Shown here: positions 11,326-27,814 of the stretch, one piece after another
How the letters are laid out: the number at the start of each line of letters is the position of its first letter
Position numbering within the stretch: the stretch's first letter is position 1
Source: Lojkania enalia
Taxonomy: Eukaryota; Ascomycota; Dothideomycetes; Pleosporales
Assembly: GCA_010094045.1 (NCBI GenBank)
Contig: ML986680.1
Location: 1-64,000, forward strand
Reading direction: 5' to 3'
DNA: 64,000 nucleotides
Translations under genes and position numbers: made by a program
The notes under the pieces: generated by a model
What the model saw: only the letters and a program-made list of their open reading frames with translations
Databases searched by the model: none
What the model was told of the DNA's origin: nothing

Positions 11326-13572
11326 ATGAGTGTCTCCGGCGAATCATCTGCCCCATTGCCCGCTAATATGATCCTTATCGAAGAAGGAAAGGACTATCTT
11401 CTTGAGCCTGGCAATGAACTTCCGTACCGGCTTATTCGGAGCTTAGGCCATGGACATAGCGGCAACGTAGAAGAGGTCGAAGATGTATGCACAGGAGCTA
11501 TATACGCTCTGAAACAACTAGGATCTACGGATCGCGCGACAACGCCCAGCGACGACGAATATTCGATAACGAGATAAAGATTATACGTAACCTTGCGAGC
11601 CACCATCACATCATACGAATCTTTGCGACCTATGTAGCTAAGCGTGAGGTTGGCTTGATTCTGCAACCAGTTGCCGATGACGGGGACCTCGATGCTTTCC
11701 TAGACCGATTTAGAGAAGACGCAGAAGAAAGTGAGGCTACCGATGGCCGCATAATAGCCCATCAAGCGAAAATATTCATTCTGCAACGAGCTTTTGGATG
11801 TTTAGCGAGTGGATTGGAATTCATGCACCAGCTGAAGGTCAGACACAAGGACGTCAAACCACGGAATATCTTAATCCACCGAGGACTAGTTCTTTATACC
11901 GACTTCGGGTACTCATTAGACTCAAGTCAGTCAAACCATAGTACAACGGCTGGACGACCTGACTTTTTGACGCGACGATATTCGGCTCCTGAAGTACTGG
12001 ATCATGAGTCACGGAACTCGCGCTCGGACATCTTCTCGTTAGGCTGTGTCTTTATTGAGATGCTTTCAGTGTTAGAAATGGACCTGGAGATTGATCAAGG
12101 CCTTTGTTTTGGTGAGGATATCGATCGATTTCATTGTGAGCTCGGGAAATGTAAATCAAAAACTTCAACCGGCTTTCTTGCTGACCTTTCGGAGATCTGC
12201 GTTTCGATGACCTACCGAGAACCTTCGAGTCGCTTCACGGCTTCCCAGGTATTAGCCGGCATCCAAAGAAGTCCTGCCTATTTCTGTGAGCAATGTCAAC
12301 CGGCAGGAGATGGTATCATTGACAATGGGATACGACAAGCTGGAAGAGCTTATACTCAGGAAATTTCGAACTCCATGTCTGTCGTGGCCAGCTCAACGGC
12401 GTTGGCTCCTTTCGATGACCATAAGTTAGCGGGGAAATTAATAGATTACAGAAGAGAAGAAGTGCCTATGAGTTCATGGATCTGGAGCTCTGAATGTCAG
12501 GACTTCTACTACACTACTATGGATCATTCTGGTCTGTTACGTTTAGAATAATCACTTTTAGCAAAACTGAAGCTAACCGCGTTTAGGTCAGTGGATTTAC
12601 CACTGGTACAAACAAATGCCGCAGCCTACACCAACAGTCTCTGTATTATCGGAATTAGCATCGTGAGTGCGTATTGAAGACATCAGTGATATATTCTAAC
12701 CTTGGGTTAGTCGAATCCTTGACGACACCAATGTCTTAAAACGGCTAGACAATAATATCGTACCAAAGTTCGGCAAGAGTATGGAGATCATGAAATTTCG
12801 ATAATAGTGACATAGCTGACATGTAGTCCCCGTAGAAATCGCAAGCATTATACTAGATATAATACCTGGTACACCTGGAAAGGGCTGGTATGAGCCCTTA
12901 GATAGCAGTAAGTACGCCTTGACTAGGCTCCTCGCGCCTAACTATTCGCGTAGATTATCGAATGAGGCCTGGAGCCGAGGCATATCATTTCTTTCAGAAA
13001 GGCAAGGTACGCAGTCATGTAATCACCGATATTAGCCTTCTATATGGAGATTGGCTATTAACCTCTTTAATTCAGGTTTTTGCGGTGCTCTTCACACAGA
13101 CATCAACTGACTTGGCTGGGCCTGGAAACGACAGTATAACGATCGTGAAGTATGGAGAGAAGACCTTCTCACAGGTTCGTCGGTTTGTTGTTGTTGAAGA
13201 AAGGAGGACATTCGTGTATGCATGGTAGGTGCGGCGGAGATATGCGGCGTACAATGAACTAATAGGGTCGCCAGTCCAATATCGACCTACTCTGGTCGAG
13301 GTACGCTAAAACCTGGGGTGTCTCCCGGGGAGCACTCCATTGTGTATTTTGTGGGCACTAAGCCAGTTCATTTACAAGGCGAATACCTAACCAAAGATCC
13401 TATCGCCATCATGCCCGCTGACGTGGGCCAAGTCATGTCTACAGAATCACGCCTTTGCTATGCGAAGGTATACCCGATCAACCGGAATGTCAAAGCAAAG
13501 GACATTGGAGATGTTATACCGGAGAGCCTTTCCAAACTCATGTCATACTATAGAGCGGAAAGAGAACTCTAG
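11326..13572 (+). CDS. Protein kinase fused to C-terminal DUF6590 domain; seven exons, one frameshift
   Basis: Exons 11326-12531, 12587-12662, 12711-12778, 12827-12907, 12954-13006, 13076-13215 and 13266-13572 join in phase through introns of 55, 48, 48, 46, 69 and 50 bp. Within exon 1 the frame shifts by one base near 11518-11525: the first frame carries the glycine-rich loop GHGHSGNV and the ATP lysine (ALKQL, K63) and would stop at 11577; the next frame continues the same kinase (IFDNEIKIIRNL, RHKDVKPRN with HKD in place of HRD, TDFG, SAPEVL, SDIFSLGCVF). With one base restored the product would be about 643 aa. The C-terminus carries DUF6590-type signatures: FFQKGK-VFAVLF, VRRFVVVEE, PISTYSGRGTLKPG, EHSIVY and a conserved end. 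DUF6590 function is unknown. The clean later exons suggest a recent lesion or a sequence error rather than an old pseudogene. Confidence 0.72.
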
Positions 13573-14299
13573 GAGCGTGTTCTGGATAGGTGGGCTTCGC
13601 GAAGGGTACATAGGGAGGCTTCAGTTTGTAGGTTAGGCTGTTATTAGTGAAACTTAATAGATGGAAGAGGAGTGAAACAGTTACAATTGATAAAAAATTT
13701 AGAGTTTTCTTCACTATTATCGGAATATGGTTAGTCTTAAAAGCGTTAATTCTCCAGAAAACTTTAAGCCCAAAAGAGGTTCCGCGCTGATTGTCAAGTC
13801 CTCGTGCTCTAACAAGCGGTCGGCGGAAAGTTTAGCTGAGGCGTAGTTAAAATTTCCCAATAATTAAACTTGATAAGGTAGAATGGTGGCGATGATCCCT
13901 AGCGTTAGTAGGGAGGGCTCTAACCATAGGGTTGTGAGGTGGTGAATTCGGTAGCTGTTTTTAGAGAGTTAGTTGACTAGAGGCAGGGTCAAGGTTGAGT
14001 TAAGATTGCAAGGCTATGGGGCTGAGATAGGCATGATTGCCAAGACTCTACACAGCCACAGGCTACACTCGTATGACTAATCACAAATATCATGTGGAAT
14101 GTGCAGGAGTTGTTTGGCGCTAAGCCAGAATAGGTGATCGCTTTGATCAGAAGTACTGATCCGTGAAGCAACTTTACGCACTGTAGTAGGTACAAGGCCA
14201 ATAATAACTTCGCAGTGTTGGGTTAGTTCTATGAATATCCAATCGAGTGTCTAATGGCCACCTCGATTTAGTTCGGAATGATCTTGATCAGGCTCGCCC
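13573..14299. other. Intergenic, nothing recognised
   Basis: About 700 bp of AT-rich sequence between the DUF6590 kinase gene and the aminodeoxychorismate lyase gene, which converge. TAG and TAA triplets are frequent in all plus frames. No gene, repeat or RNA was recognised. Confidence 0.4.
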
Positions 14300-15555
14300 T
14301 CATTTCACAACCCTCCCAAACCCAAACCCCCTAACTCCGTTACTCACCCACACCCCCTCTCCCGTTCCTACCGTATCTGCCCCAACCGGCTCCTCCATGC
14401 ACATGCCTTTCCCTAATGCCCACCTCCTCGTCGCACCTCTCTGTCCGCCAGCCCCAACCTTTGCACTCCGAACACTATGTCCCCAACGGCCCGCAAAGGG
14501 CTTCCTCAACTCCCCTTCATCCCTCTGATCCTCACCGCCCTCCCCTGTCTTTAGCGTCCCCGAAGTAAATTCCCCACTCGGGACTCCCACGGGTGGTGTA
14601 ACCCAGCGTCCGCCTCGGAAGAGGTATAGAGAGGTCGTAGTGCCTTCGGTTAGCTCGTTGCATTCGTTGTAGAGTAGGACTTCTGTGAAGATTGGATTGA
14701 TAGGATTAGAAGGGAGGGCGCGGGCTCGCGAGATATCGTAAACCGAACGATTGGTGGTCTTCAGCAAAGTGAAAGGGCTTGACGGCGTGGGTTCTTTGTC
14801 CAGGCGAAGGACCCAATCTGCATCTCTTGGGGGGGTCGAGGATTTGGACGGAAGAGAGTCTGTAGGATCGAGGATGAGGGCGCCGCCCGTGAGTGGAGAA
14901 GGCTTAAAAGTATTCGCCCAATGCGGTGGTGGATTGGGTTTTGGAGGGTCCAGAGACAGCGGGTATAAGGTATCTAATGATACAGGAGGAATGACGGAGA
15001 TTTCAAGGGAGAGATTCGCTTCTTTGTCAAATAGGACTCGGAGTTTCAATGGCTCTTCTTTGCCTTCTTTTTGGAGATAGTCGTTTACTTGCTGCAGAAG
15101 AGCGTGATGCAGAGCTCTACCGTCATTGAGTTTTTCTTCTACCAAATCGAAGTCAAAGTGTTGGGCGGCTTCTAACATGCGGTCGCGATGGTATCTATCG
15201 CAGGGAGGGAAAGGTCAGTTACACTATGGCCAACAAAGAAATGTGAGAGGGTTAGCAACTAGAATTTATGTGACGCTCTGATTCAGAAAATGCTATCTCA
15301 GACGATTTCTGACAGATGTTGAAACATCCGAAGGCGGAATAGTAGAGAGATTTTGTAAAGTAGAAGTCACAAATTGGAGAGCTGAGTGTGGAAGCGGAAG
15401 ATTTATGATATATGGGTAAAGCATCCGTACCTGAGCATGTAGAAGGGCGATGGAGTGATGAAGTTTAGTGTGGGTAGCGAGTTCTCTTCCGAGGTAAGGA
15501 GCAAAGGGTCGTATCGGAGAGACGTGAATAGCTGAAAGGACGCCTCGGACTCCAT
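14300..15555 (-). CDS. Aminodeoxychorismate lyase-like, class IV PLP enzyme
   Basis: Exon 1 (15431-15555) starts ATG at 15555 and ends with donor GTACGG; a 236 bp intron ends GATAG; exon 2 runs 15194-14300. Product 339 aa. The joined start reads ...PSPFYMLRYHRDRMLEAAQHFDFD, the usual opening of fungal 4-amino-4-deoxychorismate lyases (ABZ2/PabC-like). The expected PLP lysine is in FTLLKTTNRSVYD (about K187). The motif NECNELTEGTTTSLY matches the class IV aminotransferase signature, and RWALGKG...GVWVSNGVRGFGFGRV ends the protein as in the family. The role would be release of pyruvate from aminodeoxychorismate to give p-aminobenzoate for folate. There is low-complexity Pro/Gly sequence between about 105 and 155. 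A further tiny exon inside the long first intron cannot be excluded, but the join is already in phase. Confidence 0.82.
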
Positions 15556-16368
15556 GATAGAATCCGAGATATCGGATACTAATCCAAATTACTATGTTGT
15601 CGGGCTGCTTCGTATATTCCAGCTTCTAGCAATTCCCGTAACGAATATTTGAAGTTAAATATCGCAATTGGCGGCGAAGGCGATAATGAGCATTTTGCGG
15701 CTCAAGCTATTTACTACCCGCGATTAATATGAAGCGAAAGACCTAGCTAAGCTATCATCCGTGGGCTGTAGAAGTACGTTAGAGGCAGAATGGTGATTCT
15801 GAATAAAAGTCTGGTAACTCCGTACTCCGATGCCGCTAGTGGTATGCACGAAGACGTGGCAATGGAGCCAGAGTAAGCAATTCCCAATAGCCATTGCAAT
15901 GGTTATAAGTAGCGCAAGTGTTAGAGAATCTCTGGACTTTAAGAACTAAAGGGTATAAGTGTTGCGGGTCTTCGTTAGAAGGATAGGAAGCATCACGTGA
16001 CTGGATACTCTGCTCTTCAGATCTTTCTAGAGTGGAATTCCACGTTTACGGGAGGAGAATGGTAGCAAATGAGGCCAGTCCAATGTGCTCTTCTTGTGTA
16101 TGACTGTTATTCATCATAATCTCCTTACGACAACCTTCTTGTCGGTGGTGGTCTGGCTGATGACGTCCGCGCCCGAAAGCTTGGGCCATTCACCTTACCT
16201 AAGGTGAACTTCGCGACCTAAATTTCCATCTGAGCTTCGAGTGCAGTGGATCATCCCCTTTCATCCTCACAGCAACCGCCCACTGCGCGCGCTTGTTTTC
16301 TTCTTCAACCTCTATTGCCTTGTTTTCTTTTTCTTCGCACCCAGCTCTGCCTCCGGCACCAACTCACA
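15556..16368. other. Divergent intergenic region, promoter of the lyase and TOM70 genes
   Basis: About 810 bp between two divergent starts. The part next to TOM70 (16250-16350) is pyrimidine-rich, as is usual for strongly expressed fungal genes. No coding segment was recognised. Confidence 0.4.
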
Positions 16369-18468
<2,100 letters not shown>

Positions 18469-19524
18469 ACGAACACACAAGGGGCCGCACTTCGGTGATG
18501 TTCAAAAAATTTGTATTTATTTTACGCCTCCTTCGACTTTGTACATTTACCGCGGAAATCTCTCTTTAATGCGCTTTTGGGGAGGGGTCTATACTCGTGC
18601 TTGGATAGCATATGTATCATATATGTTTAGCGCTGTGGAGGATGATGATGTAGGAGGTGGGCGAAAACATGTTTGTCCTATCCGGATTCGGATTTGGATT
18701 TACAGTGAATGGAGTGGGGACGATAGAAAATATAAGGCGGGTGTGCCAGGGGGGAATGGGAAGGTATGGAGTAATGCATGAATGTGATCTCGACTTTTTA
18801 ATTGTGCGATTGAGATACGTGGTGTTGAAAGGTGGTGTCTTGAATGGTAATTATAGAATGAAGGTCATGTTATGGTTTCGGTAACTCTGGTGTCTTTCCG
18901 CGGTTTGACATTACACACCGGCATCGACTACGTCCTAAAAGTCCTAAAGATGGCATCGAGTATAATTTTTCATAAGAAAAGAATGAAAGGCGTCACCTCT
19001 TCAACGACCAATATAGGACAGGAATACTCCTAACAAAAACTCCATGCTTCCCTCCCTACAGATCAAAACCCTCAACCCCCGCCACCCCAAAAGCCAACAC
19101 GCCGCAACTGCTACTAATCCAAAGTACAGAGATTCCGTTCCGAATCCAAATGAGCAGTAAGATTATATGCGTCACGGCAAAGCGAGTGCGAAACGATTTA
19201 CATACAGATGCCGACAAAGTTGCTAAATATTATACTCGAAGAACCCATCCGCCCACCCACCCCACCTATTCGCCATCATCCGTCCACCACGTATCCATCA
19301 AAAAAAGGGAGTTCTAAAAGTCCTGCCCGTCACACCACCCACTCCATCCATCCGAACGCCCTAACATCACATCGCACCTAAGCTAACCTATACTTTGTAC
19401 CACATCACCTCACAGGCCCCACGCCGTGAAAGAAAAACAACAGTCTTTCCTCATGATAGCCCTATTCTAAGCTTAACTTCCAAAGAACCTCTATTCGCAA
19501 ACTCACACCCCTCATCCACATCCC
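18469..19524. other. Convergent intergenic region between TOM70 and SNF1
   Basis: About 1.05 kb holding the 3' ends of two convergent genes. The sequence is T-rich next to TOM70 and A/C-rich next to SNF1, consistent with two 3' UTRs. Nothing coding was recognised. Confidence 0.4.
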
Positions 19525-22417
<2,893 letters not shown>

Positions 22418-23428
22418 GGCTGCGGTGCGCTCGGGAGCAAACGGCTCGATGGTGGAGAAGGCGAATGATGGGCCCAACAGGCGTAGGCGAGGCACGTGGC
22501 ACAAAGATTGGGTGCTGGAACGGTCGCAATCAACGGAGCGGGCTGAGGCTGGCGTCGGCACAGAACGGCTGGCAGAGGGGCCCTTGATTGACGGTGCGCT
22601 CTCGGACAACTGCCCCCACTCACGGCGACGCTGCAGTTATGACCATTGACACAGGTTGATGGTGGAAGATAGGGCTCGAGCAGGAGTATGGGGCCCAGCT
22701 ATACGGTGTCGGGGCGGGCGCTGAGGGATGGGTCGCGCAGTGGTTGTCGTGGAAAGCCGTGGATGGTGGATGGTGGGGAGGGCAACGCAGGATTGAGGGA
22801 TGGACGGATGAATGGGCCTGGCGCGGGAGAAGGAGTGGACGGGCGTGCGAGCACTGTGTCGGCGCAGGAGTGACGAGTTATGTGTAGGTGGAGGTGCAGG
22901 TGTAGGTGTAGGTGTAGATGAGTGAGTGTAGATGTGCTGGGCGGCCTGTGAAGGTGAAAGCCCCTCGCATGGCCTGTGCCTTCCTGAGCACCTGGTTCCT
23001 TAGGAGTGACGCCGCCGCGGCGAGAACCTGGCGCCCGTGCGCAGAGGCCGATGGTCGGCTATCCGTCCTATAGGCCCGTCCTATTCCACCCTAGGTGGCT
23101 AGGCCTACGATTGACATTCACCACCAACGCAACAGCGGGACGGCAAAAGAAATATCCAAGAACATGTCGTTCGGTTGGAGCTAACATCCCCCCAGCTTTT
23201 CCCCGGAAACCAGCAGTTCACGCATATGCGTCAGCTCGACGAGGTTCAAGGATGCTGACTCGCATACACCACCTACCGCTCGCATCCACGCGATGCCTCC
23301 TCGTGACCACATGCCCACAGGCATCATATTACCAGTTCCTGATCGGTGAGCCCCCCCCGCCGGGGCTCCATTCTTGACGCTCTTGGCCCCCTGCCACCCC
23401 CTACTGCAGGGGTCCATCGTGGACCATG
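22418..23428. promoter_or_regulatory. SNF1 upstream region with GTAGGT-type microsatellite
   Basis: About 1 kb between the MFS permease 3' end and SNF1, GC-rich, containing an imperfect GGTGTA/GGTGCA repeat at about 22879-22925. This is presumably the SNF1 promoter and 5' UTR. No gene was recognised here. Confidence 0.35.
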
Positions 23429-25266
23429 TCACCCAAAGCAAAACGTCCGTCCTAGGCCTCGTTGCTGAACTTCCCGCCGAGCCGCACCATCGACGTAGGC
23501 AGCCTCACCATCATTCGTCGAGCTAGCGCTGCTGATCTGCTTCGCCCTGCCATTGCCGACCGTCTTCAGCAGGGCCACCATGATGGTAGCGCTTAGGATG
23601 CTGCCACATAGAATACCGATCATGACGAGGTTGCTCTTCCGGTACTTGTGGGAACCAACCGCATCTGCCGGCCAGCCTGTGTATAGTGCGTAGGTGGTCA
23701 GAATACTGCCCAGATTTCCCAGCCCGGACACAAGCGCGCTGGCTGCTGCCACGCCGACTTCACCGTGGCGGGATTGGAAGATCTCGTTGGTCCATGTCAT
23801 ACAGATAGGCACTGTCGGGCCGAGTCCGAAGCCTACCATCAAGAGACCGCCGTAGCGGGACCATGAGTTTGACCCGTTCCCCGCAAATGTCGTAACCAAC
23901 AAGCCAGAAATCTGTATCAACACCGCGCAGCAGAAGAACAACGCGCGGTGGTGGTGGAAGCGGTCCGATAGAGGTGTGACAATGAGAATGGCTATGAGGT
24001 CCATCTAATCCGAGTCAGTGTAAAGCCTCGCGACATCTTCAGAGCTACGTACGACCCATATCGGAGCAAAGAGTAGACTAAGCTCTATGCCAGTGAGATC
24101 GGGGTTTATCCCCCGGATAATGACTGTGCCGTAGCTCTGGGTTCCAATACCCACTCCAACCACTCCGAAATACATGATGACTAAAGGCCATAGACGCCAA
24201 TCTATTATGACCTGCCAGAGATCCGTCATGGTCCAGATCTTGTTGTGGTATACACGTGTCAAGTCCTCGTAGTGGATCCGCGCGTCCTCTCCTGTCAGAG
24301 CTGGTCTACTTTGGGGGATTAGTTTCCGCCAACCCTTCCTATTGCGGATTTGTCCTGGAGGTAAGGGGCGGTCGGGCAGCCACCATAGTAACGAGATACC
24401 GACCACAGTTCCTACCAAGCCGTACAGTAGAAACATCCACTGGAACCCAACCAGACCCCCTAATCCATCCATCTCCTGAAACCCCGCAGATACTAGCCCA
24501 ACAACCGCCGCCGAAACTTGGGCGGCAGTGAAGTAGCGACCAATACGCTTTCCAGTCCGGGATGGGGGGTAAAAGAGCGTCAAGTAGTACGACATGCCCG
24601 GCCACATCCCCGCGATAACAATGCCGAGTAGAAGTCGAAGTAGACTGAAGAAATTGTCAGAACTATGCTAAGGTGTTAGGTCGAATACCGGTCAGACATA
24701 CTAGAAGCTCCATGCTGCTTTCATTGCCGTCAAACAAGTCCCAATAATTCCTACGCCAGTGACGATTCTGCTCATCCACACGTGAGGGCTAAGTCTGGAC
24801 ATGAACAGATTCGATGGTAGGTCGAACAAGACATAGCAGACATAGAACAAAGCCAGTCCAGTTGATACTTGCCTCGGCGTCAGGTTGAGCTCCGAGGCCA
24901 AATCATGGCCCTTGTCGGCGTTCATGGTCTGAGCAAGACCCACGTTGGATCGAATAGCGGAGCATAGAAAGTAGAGCACCCAGAATGCTTAATTTAGTAA
25001 GAAGGTGGAATGTTGATTGTAGTATTACTCGATTTACCTGGCAATATTCGCTTGTCTAACTTTCTGTAGCATCGCTTAGCTTTCAAAGCTTCATAGAAGA
25101 GGTTTTGGACGTGAGCCTACTTGTACACTTTCTCAATGCGATCTAGATCGACCGCTTCTTGCCCAACTTCTACATCTCGGTGAAACTCGCGAATTTTCGA
25201 GGAGTTGCCCCGTGATTCTTCAATTCCCTTGTCGATTGGGCCTTGCCCGATGGTAGCGGAAGCCAT
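23429..25266 (-). CDS. MFS permease, anion:cation symporter (Dal5/allantoate-type) family
   Basis: Five exons (25266-25121, 25063-25038, 24987-24702, 24662-24053, 24004-23429) join in phase; introns are 57, 50, 39 and 48 bp, and exon 2 is only 26 nt. Product 547 aa, with about 12 predicted membrane segments. The join over the mini-exon gives the family opening KVYKKLDKRILPAFWVLYFLC, followed by SNVGLAQTMN, the LPSNLFMSRLSP motif and GMWPGMSYYLTLFYP, all typical of the ACS/Dal5 family of organic-anion and vitamin permeases. A central segment, LSLLFAPIWVMDLIAIL, is restored by the last splice. Substrate cannot be told from sequence. The third intron, at 39 bp, is at the lower limit for fungi and should be checked against RNA. 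Confidence 0.88.
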
Positions 25267-26014
25267 GATAGGTAACAACGCGATGAAAGCGAAAAGAGCT
25301 ACACAGTCGAGTGAGAACTCCAGATAGCCGAGAGTCCAATTTTGTACTCGACTACGATAGCCGATGCCGGCCGACGTTCCCAGAGTTTGCCTGCGCCTGC
25401 TCCCATTCGTTGAGGAAGCATTTCTGCACGCTAAGTGCAAATTGAGTGATGACCTGCATCATAGAAGACGGGAGAGTAGGGTTTCGGTGAACGGCAACAA
25501 CCTGCTTTGTAGCTTAAATCATGCGAGCACAAGCAAGAGCGGTAGAAGAATTCCGAGATATATCGCAACGAGCACGAGCTACAAAGCATGGCATGGTAGT
25601 TCCGGGAGGCGCAATCCCAAGGCTTCGTAAGACAGCTTAAACTGAGCTAGTCTAAACTTGGCTAGCACGAATAGCTCTCAGAATATCGTCATGATGTGAA
25701 GCTTCGGAAGTTAGATGCATCTCAGCATTCCAAAGCTGCCGAACTACAATTGCCCTTTGCTTGTAGATAATTATTCTCAATATGCAACCTTGCACATTTA
25801 CCCGCTCCATTCGATGTACGCGACCCAAATTCAAAGCCTCACCCTTTCTCCAGCTTCGAGGCACAAGAAATATTTCTACACTCCCAGAAAACCCCCATAT
25901 TGTATGTGCTTCACACTACGGCTGATTACTTGTGTTAATGTGTCATAGTATGTCTTCCAACATCCAATTGAGTTAGGAAAATCTCTGTTATCCCTCCTAC
26001 CCACTGAACCGCCA
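25267..26014. other. Divergent intergenic region
   Basis: About 750 bp between the start of the MFS permease (minus) and the small conserved gene at 26015 (plus). No conserved coding segment was seen. Confidence 0.35.
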
Positions 26015-26569
26015 ATGCCATCACTTGCAATCGGCACGGCGATATCCCTCCCTCCAACGCCGGAAAATTTTACCGAAAACCATAACTTCTTAGGCATCCT
26101 CCAATCAGTTTTATACGCCTTCGCTGCTCACGATCCCGAGGCGAAACAACAAGCTGCCGTCTTCGCAGCCCCAGGAGGGCTCAACCTTGGCGGCGAAGGT
26201 GGGTCAGGCGCTGGACCGTCAAGCGCGCAAGGCGGAATGGGCGGTGCAAATAGAGGAGGATGGATACACGTCAGCGATCAGAGAAACCCGCCAGACTGGG
26301 GTAGGATAGCATGGCCAGAGGATATTTTTGGGAGCTTGGAGGTTGACGGTAAGGGGAGGTTCGTTCGAGACGGCGGAAACTATCAAGCCAACGGCACTTA
26401 TCGCATTGTCACGCGAGAGGGAATGTGAGTCTAGCTAATTGCTGTTTGCATCTAGGCAGCACGGGATTGTGTGGAAGCTAACCGTGACAGACTTGGATTG
26501 ACTCCATATTTGCGCGAGAAACTCGTCCAGCGACTTCAAGAGCTTGAGCAGCAGTCTAAGAGTAAATAA
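26015..26569 (+). CDS. Conserved fungal protein of unknown function (GRGGWIHVSD type)
   Basis: Exon 1 26015-26424, intron 26425-26490 (GTGAGT...GACAG, with GCTAAC branch-like site), exon 2 26491-26569; product 162 aa. The sequence begins MPSLAIGTAISLPPTPENF, has a Gly/Ser-rich middle, then a conserved-looking block RGGWIHVSDQRNPPDWGRI and WPEDIFGSLEVDG, then GTYRIVTREG joined across the intron to ILGLTPYLREKLVQRL, and a charged C-terminal helix. I recall similar small proteins in other Pezizomycotina but know no function or domain name. It is not secreted (no signal peptide) and has no membrane segment. The splice is supported by the frame continuing directly into conserved-looking helix sequence. 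Confidence 0.78.
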
Positions 26570-27026
26570 AAATTCAAAGGAAAGGGTCATGTAGAGCGTA
26601 AACTGATCTTTTGGGAAGGCGTTCGGCCTTGAAACCTTGAAAGTATGCAAAACCGCATAGCTGAGTAGTCAAGCGACTGGCTTATTTTTGATCCCAGTTC
26701 AATTGAGTCGAGGATTCGATTCAATGTCGTCACTAGAAATGCTTTGCTCCCGACTGTCCACTTTCAAATGTGTTAGTAGCCAGAGATGACCACAAGCTAC
26801 ACCAGGAAGATAAAAAATATGCATCATCGGGTAGTTTTGAGCCTGTGATTAATTTCGCAGAATCATAGAGCACATGAATCATTATAGGTTGAACTAAGAA
26901 ATAGGATGGACTTTTCATTCCTTCTCGGAAAGCTTGGCACTAGACCCAATTAGATTTCATTTCCCCGACCCTTAACACCAGCCTCACCCCGCCATCAGCA
27001 ACGCAACTACTGTAATAATCACGATT
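26570..27026. other. Intergenic, nothing recognised
   Basis: About 450 bp between two plus-strand genes, AT-rich, presumably 3' UTR and promoter. The TTCGATTC-like element at 26715 is not part of a foldable tRNA. Confidence 0.35.
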
Positions 27027-27814
27027 ATGACGATTAACGAAAGCACGATAGCCCATTCAGGCTCTTCAGATATACCTACGTCTCCGTCGCCGAAGCCGGT
27101 ATCAGTACTTTTCGTCTGTCTAGGGAATATTTGTATGTTGCCCCTTCACCGCACTTCCTGCAATATCATTCTAGGTCTATTAAACTAGTTTATACTCCTA
27201 GAGAGTTTTAATAGAGCTACTAGTTGAGAATAGACTTTTGATGCCTCAGCCAGCAATCCACAGCTGATGTTGGGGTTGCAAAACATACCCAGGCGGCCAA
27301 GATTATATATCGATACTAATAGTATATTGTAGGCCGATCGACAATGTCCGAGGGCGTCTTTCAATCTATGGTATCGCCTACAGGCAAACCACCCCACCCT
27401 CTTGTTTCTCGAGTCGATAGCTGTGGCACCGGAGCGTACCACGTCGGCGATTCCCCAGATTCACGGACCATGTCTACGCTCATTGATAAAGGGATAACGG
27501 ACTACGTCCATTGGGCGCGGAAATTCCGCATTCAGGATTTCAGGGAATTCGATTATATTCTTGCTATGGACGATGACAATCTCGAAGATCTACATGCTCT
27601 GAGGCAAAGGGAGGCGAAGAAGAGAGGAGACGAAGGCTTGGGCAAGGTGATGCTGTTTGGCGATTTTGGAGGAAAGAAGAGGAGAGGTGGCAGGGGCGAG
27701 GAGGTTCAAGATCCGTATTATGGTGGTCGGGATGGCTTTGAGATTGCCTATGAGCAGGCTGTACGTTTTTCAAAGGCTTTCCTAGAGCAACTAGAAGCGG
27801 GACAATTGAGTTAA
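27027..27814 (+). CDS. Low-molecular-weight protein tyrosine phosphatase
   Basis: Exon 1 27027-27132 and exon 2 27333-27814 with a 200 bp intron; product 195 aa. The splice falls inside the catalytic P-loop: exon 1 ends ...VSVLFVCLGNI and exon 2 supplies CRSTMSEGVF, making the C-x5-R-S/T signature (V-C-L-G-N-I-C-R-S-T). The general acid Asp lies in the C-terminal DPYYGG motif. Also visible are the family segments VDSCGTGAYHVGDSPDSR and FDYILAMDDDNL. A charged Lys/Arg/Gly insert (KKRRGGRGEE) precedes the DPYYGG loop. Cytosolic, hydrolysing phosphotyrosine or small aryl phosphates. The N-terminal 25 residues are a family-variable extension. Without exon 1 the protein would lack the nucleophile, so the first exon is required. 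Confidence 0.9.

Noticed and set aside
11468..11522. Intron GTAGAAG...AACTAG as an explanation of the kinase frameshift
   Set aside because: It would remove the ATP-binding lysine strand and gives the wrong phase.
26700..26735. tRNA-like B-box (GGATTCGATTC)
   Set aside because: No matching A-box or acceptor stem could be paired around it.
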